Shown piece by piece: positions 50,885-59,548 of a stretch of DNA of 64,000 nucleotides. The notes below the pieces were generated by a model. That model saw only the letters and a list, made by a program, of their open reading frames with translations, was not told the origin of the DNA and did no database searches. Source of the stretch: Oceanospirillaceae bacterium (GTDB lineage: Bacteria; Pseudomonadota; Gammaproteobacteria; Pseudomonadales; Balneatricaceae); contig JABXIM010000066.1 in the NCBI GenBank assembly GCA_013373085.1, forward strand, positions 1 to 64,000. The letters run 5' to 3'. Each line of letters opens with the position of its first letter. Within the stretch, counting starts at the first letter, position 1. A program made the position numbers and the translations under genes.

Positions 50885-51033
50885 CGTTCTCTTCCATCCG
50901 GACTATCACCGTCGGCTTCGGAATCACACCGAATCTGCTGTCCCTGGCTGCATAAAAGAGCCAGGCGCTCGCGGGCTGAGGCAGACAGTTGCCGCCATCA
51001 CCGCCGGTGGGGACTTTCACCCCGCCCTGAGAA
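50885..51033 (-). ncRNA. FMN riboswitch (RFN element) of ribH
   Basis: The minus strand carries the full set of conserved RFN segments: AGGGCGGGGTGAAAGTCCCC, ACCGGCGGTGATGG, AGCCCGCGAGCG, CAGATTCGGTGTGATTCCGA, AGCCGACGGTGATAGTCCG and GATGGAAGAGAACGG. These form the P1-P6 helices of the FMN aptamer. The expression platform is in the 75 bases before ribH. The rest of the 361-base gap (51034-51172) shows no gene. Confidence 0.96.
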
Positions 51034-51172
51034 CATTCGTTTTTGGCTGCCGGACGCGCTGAAAGCGCATACGGCAGCGCAACATACTATGCTCTGCGGA
51101 AATGCTTGCCAAGCATTCCGGGGATAAGAGGTCGCGGTTCGCTATGTACAGGACGGCCAGCGACAGTCGCGC

Positions 51173-51472
51173 CTAACCGAACTCCCGCTGCAGGCGGGCA
51201 AGCTCCTCGTCGCTGTACTGGACACGGCCGATGGGTATCAGGTCGTTGACCGCAGCACGGATACGGTCGGCCTCATCGGCCGTGAAACCGCCGCAGAGTT
51301 CGATCAGCTGCACCCTTTTGGTTAGCAGTTCCTGGGCCACCAGAATTGCATCCTCCACGTTCTGCACACCGGACACCGCCATATCGAAGAGTTCGGTCTT
51401 GATGCGGCCGTGGTGCTTGATCAGCTCCAGGTCCGGGCCTTTGACGATAAAACCGTAACGTGCCAGTGCCAT
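51173..51472 (-). CDS. DUF6506 family protein
   Basis: A 99-residue cytoplasmic protein: MALARYGFIVKGPDLELIKHH, AVSGVQNVEDAILVAQELLTKRVQLIELCGGFTADEADRIRAAV. IELCGGF is the conserved DUF6506 motif. GGAGGTAGCG precedes ATG 51472; the open frame extends to 51511. Function unknown. It is downstream of pta on the same strand but separated by 190 bases. Confidence 0.8.
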   Translation of the reverse strand: MALARYGFIVKGPDLELIKHHGRIKTELFDMAVSGVQNVEDAILVAQELLTKRVQLIELCGGFTADEADRIRAAVNDLIPIGRVQYSDEELARLQREFG

Positions 51473-51665
51473 CGCTACCTCCGCGAAAATCGGGCTGGGA
51501 AAGAGTTTCATTTAACCGCGGACGGCTGTTCGCGTTTAGTTCCAGTCTTGCGCGATGGCTGGAGCCAATGCGCATCGTCGTGTATCCGTGACAGGCCGAG
51601 GCCCTCTCACGCGACAATTCGCAGCGAGGCGGTGCCCCCGCAGGGAGCCCCCACGGGCGCTCGAT

Positions 51666-52604
51666 TCAGGCCGCAGCAGCGTGGAGCTGGTAGTGGCTGT
51701 AGATGGATGCCAGCGCGCAGGAGGCGAGGCGCGCGGCGGGTGGATCGGCCCGCGAGGTCAGGATGACCGGCACCCGCGCGCCGAGCACCAGGCCCGCGGC
51801 GGTGGCGCTCATGAAGTAGACCATCTGCTTGAACATGCAGTTGCCGGTCTCGATATTGGGCACCAGCAGCAGGTCGGCGTCGCCGGCGACTTGGCTCTTG
51901 ATACCCTTCAGCTCCGCGGCCTCGCGGGAAATGGCGTTATCGAAGGCCAGCGGCCCCTCGACGATGGCATCCTGCATCACGCCAAGCGCCGCCAGCTTGA
52001 CCAGCTCGCCGGCCTCCACGCTCGATGGCATGGCGCGAGTCACCTCCTCGGTGCCGGACAGCAACGCCACCTTGGGGCGGGCAATGCCCAGGGCATGCAG
52101 CAGGTCGATGGCATTGCGCAGAATATGCGCCTTGTCGATCACACTGGGCTGCACGTTGATCACCGCATCGGTGATGCATAACGGCCGCGGGTGTCCCGGT
52201 ACCGTCATGTGAAAAATATGGCTCAAGCGCCGCTCGGTACGCAATCCGGCCTCGCGGCTGAGCACCGCCCGCAGCAGTGTATCGGTGTGCAGGTGGCCTT
52301 TCATCAGCGACCGCGCGTCTCCGGCCGCGACAAGTTGCGTTGCACCGCGTGCGGCCTGCGCCTCATCGGCAGCCGCCTCGACGCGGATCGCCCCAAGATC
52401 CCATTCGATCTCATCGGCAATACGGTGAATGGTGTCCCGGTCGCCCACCAGCAGCGGCTCGATCAAACCGGCATCTGCGGCCAGACGAGCACTCTCGAGC
52501 GACACCCGGTTGACCGGATTGACGACCGCGGTTGCCACCTTCGGCAATCCTCGGGCCTGCTCCAGCAGGCGGGCGGGACATTCCACAGGTACCTTGCTCA
52601 GCAT
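51666..52604 (-). CDS. pta: Phosphate acetyltransferase of the taurine pathway (Pta/PTB family)
   Basis: Converts acetyl phosphate, the product of Xsc, into acetyl-CoA. 312 residues of the PTA/PTB family without the N-terminal P-loop domain of long Pta: ATAVVNPVNRVSLESARLAADAGLIEPLLVGD, MKGHLHTDTLLRAVLSREAGLR, HIFHMTVPGHPRPLCITDAVINVQP, DADLLLVPNIETGNCMFKQMVYFM. It is annotated in databases as 'bifunctional enoyl-CoA hydratase/phosphate acetyltransferase', but the hydratase part is absent. It ends the minus-strand taurine gene series. Confidence 0.88.
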   Translation of the reverse strand: MLSKVPVECPARLLEQARGLPKVATAVVNPVNRVSLESARLAADAGLIEPLLVGDRDTIHRIADEIEWDLGAIRVEAAADEAQAARGATQLVAAGDARSLMKGHLHTDTLLRAVLSREAGLRTERRLSHIFHMTVPGHPRPLCITDAVINVQPSVIDKAHILRNAIDLLHALGIARPKVALLSGTEEVTRAMPSSVEAGELVKLAALGVMQDAIVEGPLAFDNAISREAAELKGIKSQVAGDADLLLVPNIETGNCMFKQMVYFMSATAAGLVLGARVPVILTSRADPPAARLASCALASIYSHYQLHAAAA

Positions 52605-52638
52605 GGCGTTCAGATCCCTCGATTTTTATCATAGGTAA

Positions 52639-52726
52639 CGTAGGTTGGGTGAAGTCCGCAGGACGAAACCCGACACCCGGCCTCGGGATATATTGATGGG
52701 TTGCGTTTCGCTCCACCGATCCTACG
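52639..52726. repeat. Palindromic repeat between xsc and pta
   Basis: CGTAGGTTGGGTGAAGTCCG at one end and GATGGGTTGCGTTTCGC...CCTACG at the other; GTAGG/CCTAC and GGGTT/AACCC pairings fold it. The same family as 9935-9971. Confidence 0.55.
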
Positions 52727-52751
52727 AACTTGTTATTGATTCCGGATTCGA

Positions 52752-52793
52752 AGAAACCGGCCAGGGGCAAAAGTCCCCTGACCGGTTGGTTTT
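52752..52793 (-). terminator. Probable terminator of xsc
   Basis: Minus strand: AACCGGTCAGGGGACTTTTG then CCCCTGGCCGGTT and TCTTC. The stem is long with one mismatch, but the T run is weak, so some read-through to pta is expected. Confidence 0.65.
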
Positions 52794-52808
52794 AGGAGCT
52801 GCGCCAGA

Positions 52809-54572
52809 TCAGACGTAGTCCTTGTACTTCTCGAGGTGGCGCACCGGCTTGGACAGGGCGTCACGACGGAACGGGTCGCCCAGCTCGCGGGTACACATGA
52901 TCTCGATCACCGTGGTCTTGCCCTCTTCCATCTGGCGTTCGATCGCCTTGCTCAGGGTCGGGCCGATATCCTCCAGCTTGTCGACCGTGACGCCTTCGGC
53001 CCCCATGGAGCGGGCGATGTCGGCAAAACTCGGGTTCTCCAGCTCGCCGGCGACGAAGCGGCGATTGTAGAAGTCGACCTGGTTCTTCTTCTCGGCGCCC
53101 CACTGGCGGTTGTGGAAGACGATCGATGTGACCGGAATGTTCTCGCGCACGCAGGTCATGATCTCCATCATCGACATGCCCCAGGCGCCGTCACCGGCGT
53201 AGGAGATGGCCGGACGATTCGGTGCCGCAACTTTGGCGCCGATAATGGTCGGCAGCGCGTAACCGCAGTTGCCGAAGCTCATGGCGGCGAAGAAGGAGCG
53301 CGGCTTCTCGAAACGCAGGTAGCTGTTGGCGACCGAGTTGATGTTGCCGATATCGGTCGAGACCATGACGTTCTCCGGCATCGCCTTTTCCAGCTCGCGC
53401 AGTACCTGACGCGGATGCAGATAGCTGCCCTCTTCCTCCGCCTGCTCGGCGATCATGTCGAGCGAGAACTCGTCCTTCTCGTGGACCCACTCGTCCAGCT
53501 CCTTCTCCCAGGCCGCTTTCTCGGCAGCGATCTCCTCGGCGCGGGCGCCCTTGGTCACCAGGCACTCGACGTCACGGTCGTGCAGGCGCTGCAACAGGCT
53601 GCCGGCGGCCGCCTTTGCGTCGCCGCAGATGCCGACGCTGATCTTCTTCACCAGACCCAGCATCTTGGCGTCGCAGTCGACCTGGATCACCTTGGCCTGC
53701 TTCGGCCAGTAGTCGAGGCCGTGCTGCGGCAGTGTACCGAACGGACCAAGGCGGGTACCCAGCGCCAGCACCACGTCGGCACGGGACAACAGCTTCATTG
53801 CCGCCTTGGAACCCTGGTAGCCCAACGGGCCGCACCAGAGACTGTGGGACGCCGGGAAGGAGTCGTTGTGCAGGTAGCTGTTGACCACCGGCGCGCCGAG
53901 GAACTCGGCCAGGGCAATACACTCGTTGACCGCATCTGCCATGACCACGCCGCCGCCGGAAATTATTACCGGGTTCTCTGCCGTGGCCAACAGCTCGGTG
54001 GCCTCGGCCAGGCTCTGCTCGCCGCCGGCACTGCGCTCGATGCGGATCGGCTGCGGAATATCGACGTCGATATCGCCGTAGAAGAAATCACGCGGAATAT
54101 TGAGCTGGGTCGGACCGTTCTCCAGCATAGCGCGATCGAAGCAGCGGCCGGTCAGCTCCGCCATCCGTGCCGGATTGGCAACGTGGCCCTGATACTTGGT
54201 GATGGTTTCAAAGAACGGCAGCTGCTGCGCTTCCTGGAAGCCGCCGAGACCGTTGGTCATCGAGCCGGTTTCCGGGGTGATGCAGACCACCGGGCTGTGG
54301 GCCCAGTAGGCCGCCGCGATAGCGGTAACGAAGTTGGTAATGCCGGGGCCGTTCTGGGCGATACAGACACCGTGGCGGCCGCTGACGCGGGAGTAGCCAT
54401 CGGCCATGTGGCCAGCGCCCTGCTCGTGCACCACCGGGATAAAGCGGATACCCGCCGGGGTGAAGATGTCCATCGCATCCATAAAGGCGGAGCCCATGAT
54501 GCCGAAGATGTCGGTTACGCCGTTGGCCACCAGGGTTTCAACCAGCGCTTCACTCGGAGTCATACGTGCCAT
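52809..54572 (-). CDS. xsc: Sulfoacetaldehyde acetyltransferase
   Basis: ThDP-dependent enzyme that cleaves sulfoacetaldehyde with phosphate into acetyl phosphate and sulfite, the key step of taurine dissimilation. 587 residues, the usual length. The Xsc signatures are clear: MTPSEALVETLVANGVTDIFGIMGSAFMDAMDIF at the N-terminus, VHEQGAGHMADGYSRVSGRHGV, GPLGYQGSKAAMKLL, and the ThDP/Mg motif in YAGDGAWGMSMMEIMTCVRE. The ATG at 54572 follows AGAAGGAA by 8 bases. It lies 60 bases after ald. Confidence 0.97.
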   Translation of the reverse strand: MARMTPSEALVETLVANGVTDIFGIMGSAFMDAMDIFTPAGIRFIPVVHEQGAGHMADGYSRVSGRHGVCIAQNGPGITNFVTAIAAAYWAHSPVVCITPETGSMTNGLGGFQEAQQLPFFETITKYQGHVANPARMAELTGRCFDRAMLENGPTQLNIPRDFFYGDIDVDIPQPIRIERSAGGEQSLAEATELLATAENPVIISGGGVVMADAVNECIALAEFLGAPVVNSYLHNDSFPASHSLWCGPLGYQGSKAAMKLLSRADVVLALGTRLGPFGTLPQHGLDYWPKQAKVIQVDCDAKMLGLVKKISVGICGDAKAAAGSLLQRLHDRDVECLVTKGARAEEIAAEKAAWEKELDEWVHEKDEFSLDMIAEQAEEEGSYLHPRQVLRELEKAMPENVMVSTDIGNINSVANSYLRFEKPRSFFAAMSFGNCGYALPTIIGAKVAAPNRPAISYAGDGAWGMSMMEIMTCVRENIPVTSIVFHNRQWGAEKKNQVDFYNRRFVAGELENPSFADIARSMGAEGVTVDKLEDIGPTLSKAIERQMEEGKTTVIEIMCTRELGDPFRRDALSKPVRHLEKYKDYV

Positions 54573-54632
54573 AGGGGTATTCCTTCTCAAGCTTGGGGGC
54601 GGCAGCCTGCCCGCCGCCCCGGGGATTCAGGG

Positions 54633-55742
54633 TCAGGCGGCCAGGTAGGGCGCGTAGGGTTTGTCGAGGGCCTCGGCCACTTCCCGGCAGGTCACGGCAC
54701 CGGCATGAATGTTGAGACCGCGGGCCAGATGGGGATCACGCTGGATCGCTTTTTCCCATCCCAGTTCCGCCAGTGCCAGGATGTGCGGCAGAGTGGCATT
54801 ATTCAGGGCCAGGGTGGAGGTACGGGCCACGGCGCCCGGCATGTTGGCAACGCAGTAGTGCACCACGCCGTCGACCATGTAGGTCGGTTCCTGGTGAGTG
54901 GTCGCGCGGGAGGTTTCGAAGCAACCACCCTGATCGATGGCAACGTCGACCACCGCGGAGCCCGGTTTCATTTTTCGCACCATCTCGGCGGTCACCAGTT
55001 TCGGTGCCGCGGCGCCGGGGATCAGCACGCCGCCGATGACCAGGTCCGCCGATAGCACGTGCTCCTCGAGGGCGGCCTTGCTCGAATAGACGGTCTGGAT
55101 GCGGGTACCGAACTCAGCCACCAGCCGGCGCAGCACATCGACGGAACGGTCCAGCACCACCACCTGGGCACCGAGGCCGATCGCCATCCGTGCGGCATTG
55201 GTGCCAACAACCCCGCCGCCGATGATCACTACTTTGGCCGCTTCGACGCCCGGCACGCCGCCGAGCAGCATGCCCTGGCCACCGCGGGACTTTTCCAGGC
55301 AGGCGGCGCCGGCCTGGATAGACATGCGGCCGGCGACTTCGGACATCGGCGCCAGCAGAGGCAGGCCACCTTTGTCCGAGGTAACGGTTTCGTAGGCGAT
55401 GCAGGTGGCGCCACTGGCCAGCAGGTCTTCGGTCTGTTCCGGATCCGGCGCCAGGTGCAGGTAGGTGAACAGCAGCTGGCCCGGACGCAGTTGCTTGCGT
55501 TCGCTGGCCTGCGGCTCCTTCACCTTGATGATCATCTGCGCCTTGGCGAAGATCTCTTGCGCGGTGCCGGCGATGCCTGCACCGGCGGCGCGGTAGTCGT
55601 CGTCACTAAAGCCGATGCCGGCGCCGGCCCCCGTCTCCACCCATACCTGATGGCCACGGCTGGTCAACTCCTGGACGCTGGCGGGTACCATTCCGACGCG
55701 GTACTCGTGATTCTTGATCTCTTTGGGGACTCCGATCAGCAT
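54633..55742 (-). CDS. ald: Alanine dehydrogenase
   Basis: NAD-dependent oxidative deamination of L-alanine, regenerating the pyruvate amino acceptor for Tpa and releasing ammonium. 369 residues: [20 protein letters not shown] at the N-terminus with substrate-binding Arg/Lys, [10 protein letters not shown] with the catalytic His, and [30 protein letters not shown] as the NAD-binding Rossmann turn. The ATG at 55742 is chosen by family alignment and a GGGAGTGG site; the open frame to 56006 is the promoter region, which has a TGGTTCTA word. Confidence 0.96.
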   Translation of the reverse strand: MLIGVPKEIKNHEYRVGMVPASVQELTSRGHQVWVETGAGAGIGFSDDDYRAAGAGIAGTAQEIFAKAQMIIKVKEPQASERKQLRPGQLLFTYLHLAPDPEQTEDLLASGATCIAYETVTSDKGGLPLLAPMSEVAGRMSIQAGAACLEKSRGGQGMLLGGVPGVEAAKVVIIGGGVVGTNAARMAIGLGAQVVVLDRSVDVLRRLVAEFGTRIQTVYSSKAALEEHVLSADLVIGGVLIPGAAAPKLVTAEMVRKMKPGSAVVDVAIDQGGCFETSRATTHQEPTYMVDGVVHYCVANMPGAVARTSTLALNNATLPHILALAELGWEKAIQRDPHLARGLNIHAGAVTCREVAEALDKPYAPYLAA

Positions 55743-55835
55743 TGTCGCCACTCCCGTTTTATTGTTCTGGTTACTCGGTGTCGGGGCCTTGCGGCCAACC
55801 TTGGACCCAGAATAGGAGTGCGCGCCTGACGGCAG

Positions 55836-55844
55836 TAGAACCAG
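55836..55844 (-). promoter_or_regulatory. Candidate TauR site upstream of ald
   Basis: Minus strand: CTGGTTCTA (context AAACTGGTTCTACTGCC). A degenerate second copy, CTGGTTCCC, lies 33 bases upstream (minus sense, 55869-55877), and CTGGTTTCTA at 55961-55970. Compare the words upstream of tpa and of the TRAP operon. Confidence 0.4.
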
Positions 55845-56049
55845 TTTCGAAACAGATGTTGCGCCAGGGGGAACCAGGCTCAGAGCAGAGGCCAAACAAG
55901 CCAAATAGCACCGATATATCGCTATCGCGGTGGCAAATGCGCGGAAAAACCAAATAAATTTAGAAACCAGCCGGCGTGCCGGATCAGTTTTCGAATGATC
56001 CGACACGCATCATCAGACGCCAATCCGCCGTCGAGAGGCGGCTGGCGTC

Positions 56050-57516
56050 TCAGACCATATCCGCGATCAGTTCGGCCAGCGCCTTGATACCGGGACGGAT
56101 ACGCTCGGTGGGGATCGAAGAATAGCCCAGTCGGAAGTAATTCAACGGCCTGTCGTCGCCGATGAAGTGGATATCCCCGGGCTCGATCAGAATACCGCGA
56201 TCGGCGGCCTCCTTGCGCAGGACGCGGGCATCCAGACCGGCTGGCCCCTCGACCCAGTAACAGGAGCCGCCGAAGCTTGGCTTTTTCGATGATTGCGGCA
56301 GATATTCGGCCAGCGCTGCCCCCATCTCCTGCCAGCGCTCCTCGTAGACCCGCATGATGTTCATGATCAGGGCATCGTGATAGCCGCGCTCGAGGAACAG
56401 CGCCACCGAGCGCTGGTTGTTGGCCGGCGGATGGCGCACCATCAGACGCCGCAGCGCGCGCGCCTCTCGAATGAATTCCGCCGGTCCGACCAGATAACCG
56501 AGGCGCAGCCCCGGCGCCAACGTTTTCGACAGGCTGCCGATATAGATGACCCGTCCGCTCTTGTCGAGGCTCTTGAGCGCCGGAATAGGGTTGGTCTTGA
56601 AGTTGGTCTCGCTCTCGTAGTCGTCCTCGATGATGACGAAATCCTGCTCGTTGGCGCGCCGTAGCAGTTCGTAGCGCCGCTCGATCGGCATCGTCGCGGT
56701 GGTCGGGCACTGATGGCTCGGTGTGGCATAGATGCAATCGCAGTCGTCGAGGGCGTCGCCGACGACCAGACCGTCGTTATCGACGGCCAACGGTTTCACC
56801 TTCGCCGGATTGATCGCAGCGATATTGCGGATATCCACATAGCCCGGGTTTTCCACACCGATGGTGCTGTCCTGGTCCAGCAGCAGCCGCGCCAGCATAT
56901 CCAGGGCCTGCTGTGCGCCGACCGTAACCAGTATCTCGTCAGCCGCCGCCCAGACCCCACGCCGCGGCAGCAGCCGCGTGCGGATCTGCTCGACCAGCAC
57001 CGGATCGTCATCGTCGAAGTGGTCCGAAGCCCAGTCGCGGATTGCCGGCACCGTGACCGCATCGCGGCTACATTCTCGCCAGTTGTTGGTGGGGAACAGC
57101 GTCGGATCGAACTGGCCGTAGATGAAGGGATAGGTGTACTTCTGCCAGTCGCGCGGCTTGCCGATGTTCTGCAATGCCGAGGGGTGCTTCTTGAGCCGCT
57201 TCTGCCAGTCCGGCGGCGTCCCCCCGACCACCTCTTGCGGCGTATCGCGTACCTTGACCTTACCCGACAGGATATCGGGATTTACATAGTAGCCGCTGCG
57301 TTCACGCGCGATCAGATAGCCGTCGTCGAGCAGGTGCTCGTAGGCCAGAACCACCGTATTGCGCGCAACATTGAGCTGCTTCGCCAGTTTGCGGCTGGAG
57401 GGCAGCGGAACGTCCACCGGAATGTTGCCGTTGAGAATACCCGCGGCAATCTGCTCGCGCAGCTGCTGCTGCAGACTGGTGGGTTTGTCGGGTGAGAGAT
57501 GAAAGAGTTGAAACAT
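56050..57516 (-). CDS. tauR: MocR-family regulator TauR
   Basis: A 488-residue GntR/aminotransferase hybrid. N-terminal winged helix: SLQQQLREQIAAGILNGNIPVDVPLPSSRKLAKQLNVARNTVVLAYEHLLDDGYL. The aminotransferase domain binds PLP through the lysine in IYIGSLSKTLAPGLRLGYLVGP; YATPSHQCPTTATMPIERRYELL is the substrate segment. TauR activates taurine genes in Rhodobacter and relatives and responds to taurine with PLP. Its position between tpa and ald fits this. I see no aspartate-oxidoreductase-like feature suggesting another role. Confidence 0.9.
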   Translation of the reverse strand: MFQLFHLSPDKPTSLQQQLREQIAAGILNGNIPVDVPLPSSRKLAKQLNVARNTVVLAYEHLLDDGYLIARERSGYYVNPDILSGKVKVRDTPQEVVGGTPPDWQKRLKKHPSALQNIGKPRDWQKYTYPFIYGQFDPTLFPTNNWRECSRDAVTVPAIRDWASDHFDDDDPVLVEQIRTRLLPRRGVWAAADEILVTVGAQQALDMLARLLLDQDSTIGVENPGYVDIRNIAAINPAKVKPLAVDNDGLVVGDALDDCDCIYATPSHQCPTTATMPIERRYELLRRANEQDFVIIEDDYESETNFKTNPIPALKSLDKSGRVIYIGSLSKTLAPGLRLGYLVGPAEFIREARALRRLMVRHPPANNQRSVALFLERGYHDALIMNIMRVYEERWQEMGAALAEYLPQSSKKPSFGGSCYWVEGPAGLDARVLRKEAADRGILIEPGDIHFIGDDRPLNYFRLGYSSIPTERIRPGIKALAELIADMV

Positions 57517-57661
57517 CCGCGAATCGTTACCTTTGAAGGCACTTTCGAAAGCCGGTTCGGATCGGTGCCGTTTGTTTATCGTTATTCGATGAGTGCCCGC
57601 AGCATAAGCGGGACACTGCCCCCTACGTTACTCCATCCGTTTGGTGTTGCGCACCCGTAAA

Positions 57662-57699
57662 CGCAGAAAGCCGGCAACTGCGCAGTGGCAGTGGCCGGC
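57662..57699 (-). terminator. Probable terminator of tpa
   Basis: Minus strand: GCCGGCCACTGCC...GCAGTTGCCGGC followed by TTTCTGCGTTT. The GCCGGC arms are perfect and an inner ACTGC/GCAGT pair extends the stem. The 206-base gap to tauR otherwise has no gene. Confidence 0.55.
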
Positions 57700-57722
57700 C
57701 GGGATCCTGGCAGGTCCTGGAA

Positions 57723-59111
57723 TCAGGCGTTGGGCGCCAGTCGAGCGAAGGCGTTGTCCAGCGCATCGACGATCTGATCGATATCGTCCTGGGTGGCGAT
57801 CAGCGCCGGACTCAGGCACAGGGTGTTGTTGAACTTCTCGAAGCTACGGTTGGTACGCCCGATGATCACGCCCTGCTTCATACAATCCGCGGCGATGGCG
57901 ATCGGCAGACTCTCTTCCACCGGTTCCCGGGTCTCGCGATCCTGAACCAGCTCGAGACCACAGAACAGGCCCTTGCCGCGCACGTCCCCGATCACCTGGT
58001 ACTTGTCCTGCAACTGGCGCAAACGACCGAGCAGGTACTCGCCCATTTGGGCGGCATTCTCCAGCAGCCCCTCTTCCTCGATGATCTCCATGTTCGCCAG
58101 CGCCGCGGCAGGGCCGGCGGTGCAGCCACCAAAGGTACTGATATCGCGGAAGTAGCCCATGCGGTCGGACGGGTCGTCCTTGAACGCTTCGAAAACCTCT
58201 TCGGTCGTGACGGTGCAGGATATGGCGGCGTAACCCGACGCCACACCCTTGGCCATGGTGACGATATCCGGCTTGATGCCATAGTGCTGGTAACCGAACC
58301 AGGTTCCAGTGCGACCCAGGCCGCATACGACCTCGTCGATATGCAGCAGGATATCGTACTTCTTGCAGATCTCCTGGATCTTCTCCCAATAACCGACGGG
58401 AGGCGTGATGACGCCACCACCTGCTGTAATCGGTTCGAGACAGACCGCACCGATGGTATCGGGGCCTTCCGTCAGGATCACCTTTTCCATTTCCAGCGCA
58501 GCACGTTCGCCATAATCCCTGACCTCACCGAACTGGGAGCGATATTCGCAGCAGTGCGGGAACTCGACGAACCCGGGCGTGAAGGGACCGTACTGGTTCT
58601 TGCGTTCGAACTGTCCGGTAGCGCTGAGCGCGGTGATGGTGGTGCCGTGATAGTCGCGCTCACGGAACAGTATCTTGTATTTCTTGCCGCCGTACTTCTT
58701 CTGGGAAATCTGGCGCACGATCTTGAACGCCTTTTCGTTGGCTTCTGAGCCGGAGTTCGAATAGTAAACGCGGCTCAAGCCCGGCATCTTCTCGATCAGC
58801 TTCTCGGCGAACAATGCCGCCGGAATATTGCCTGCGGACTGGGCGAAGTAGTTCATCTTCACCAGCTGCTCGCGCACCGCATCGGCGATTTTTTCGCGAC
58901 CGTAGCCGACATTGACGGTCCAGACACCGCCGGACACCGCATCCAGGTATTCATTGCCCTTGGCGTCCCGCACCCGCATGCCCTGGCCTTCGACGATGAC
59001 CATGGGGTCGTTCTGCTCGTAAGGTTTGTGCTGCGTGATATGGTGCCAGACGTGTTTGCGGTCGCTGGCTACAGCCCGGGAGGAGTCGAAATCATTGAGC
59101 TCGATAGACAT
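57723..59111 (-). CDS. tpa: Taurine:pyruvate aminotransferase
   Basis: Transfers the amino group of taurine to pyruvate, giving sulfoacetaldehyde and alanine. 462 residues of the class III aminotransferase family: YYSNSGSEANEKAFKIVRQI (PLP phosphate), FRERDYHGTTITALSATGQ, HIDEVVCGLGRTGTWFGYQHYGIKPDIVTMAKGVASGYAAISCT with the Schiff-base lysine in AKGV, and a normal C-terminal part. The start at ATG 59109-59111 follows AGGAGGTGA; a GTG three codons earlier is inside that signal. First gene of the taurine series. Confidence 0.96.
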   Translation of the reverse strand: MSIELNDFDSSRAVASDRKHVWHHITQHKPYEQNDPMVIVEGQGMRVRDAKGNEYLDAVSGGVWTVNVGYGREKIADAVREQLVKMNYFAQSAGNIPAALFAEKLIEKMPGLSRVYYSNSGSEANEKAFKIVRQISQKKYGGKKYKILFRERDYHGTTITALSATGQFERKNQYGPFTPGFVEFPHCCEYRSQFGEVRDYGERAALEMEKVILTEGPDTIGAVCLEPITAGGGVITPPVGYWEKIQEICKKYDILLHIDEVVCGLGRTGTWFGYQHYGIKPDIVTMAKGVASGYAAISCTVTTEEVFEAFKDDPSDRMGYFRDISTFGGCTAGPAAALANMEIIEEEGLLENAAQMGEYLLGRLRQLQDKYQVIGDVRGKGLFCGLELVQDRETREPVEESLPIAIAADCMKQGVIIGRTNRSFEKFNNTLCLSPALIATQDDIDQIVDALDNAFARLAPNA

Positions 59112-59201
59112 GCAGGTCACCTCCTGACATAGATTCTTCTTGTTCGAACCGGAAACGTCTCCGACCGATGACTACAAGCTAAAACGAACCCGGGGGGCGG
59201 G

Positions 59202-59211
59202 TTAGAACCAG
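59202..59211 (-). promoter_or_regulatory. Candidate TauR site upstream of tpa
   Basis: Minus strand: CTGGTTCTAA (context ATATCTGGTTCTAACCC), about 90 bases before the tpa start. The same word family as upstream of ald and the TRAP operon. A more degenerate GGTTCGTTTTAG lies closer to the gene (59179-59190). Confidence 0.45.
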
Positions 59212-59339
59212 ATATTTGTGCCGGATGATGCCAGCCACCGATACCAGAGCTGGCTCCTGTAGCTGGCGCCGACTGGTGCTAACGCAGGATAAGGCGAGCG
59301 CCGATGATGCAGTGGCATGATTCGAACGGAGAATCCGAG

Positions 59340-59543
59340 ATGATCAAGCTGACCCTGAACGGTAAACCAGCGTCCCTGTGCGCGGGAGATACGCTCATCG
59401 ACCTGATCAGGCGACACCAACTGGAGAACCGGCGGATAGCGGTGGAACTGAATGCGGAGGTGGTGCCGCGCAGCCGTTACGGCGATGTGCGGCTACAGCC
59501 CGGCGACCGAATCGAAATCGTGCACGCCATCGGTGGTGGCTGA
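59340..59543 (+). CDS. thiS: Sulfur carrier protein ThiS
   Basis: A 67-residue beta-grasp protein: MIKLTLNGKPASLCAGDTLI, RRIAVELNAEVVPRSRY and a C-terminal DRIEIVHAIGGG with the Gly-Gly needed for thiocarboxylate formation in thiamin thiazole synthesis. The ATG at 59340 follows CGGAGAATCC; the frame is open from 59304. thiG usually follows directly, but here a convergent DTW-domain gene follows, so thiS is solitary. Confidence 0.92.
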   Translation: MIKLTLNGKPASLCAGDTLIDLIRRHQLENRRIAVELNAEVVPRSRYGDVRLQPGDRIEIVHAIGGG

Positions 59544-59548
59544 ACCAC

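Noticed and set aside
52836-55055. 739-codon plus-strand frame opposite xsc and ald
   Set aside because: Very long, but it crosses two recognised minus-strand genes and the gap between them; His/Gly/Ala-rich shadow composition.
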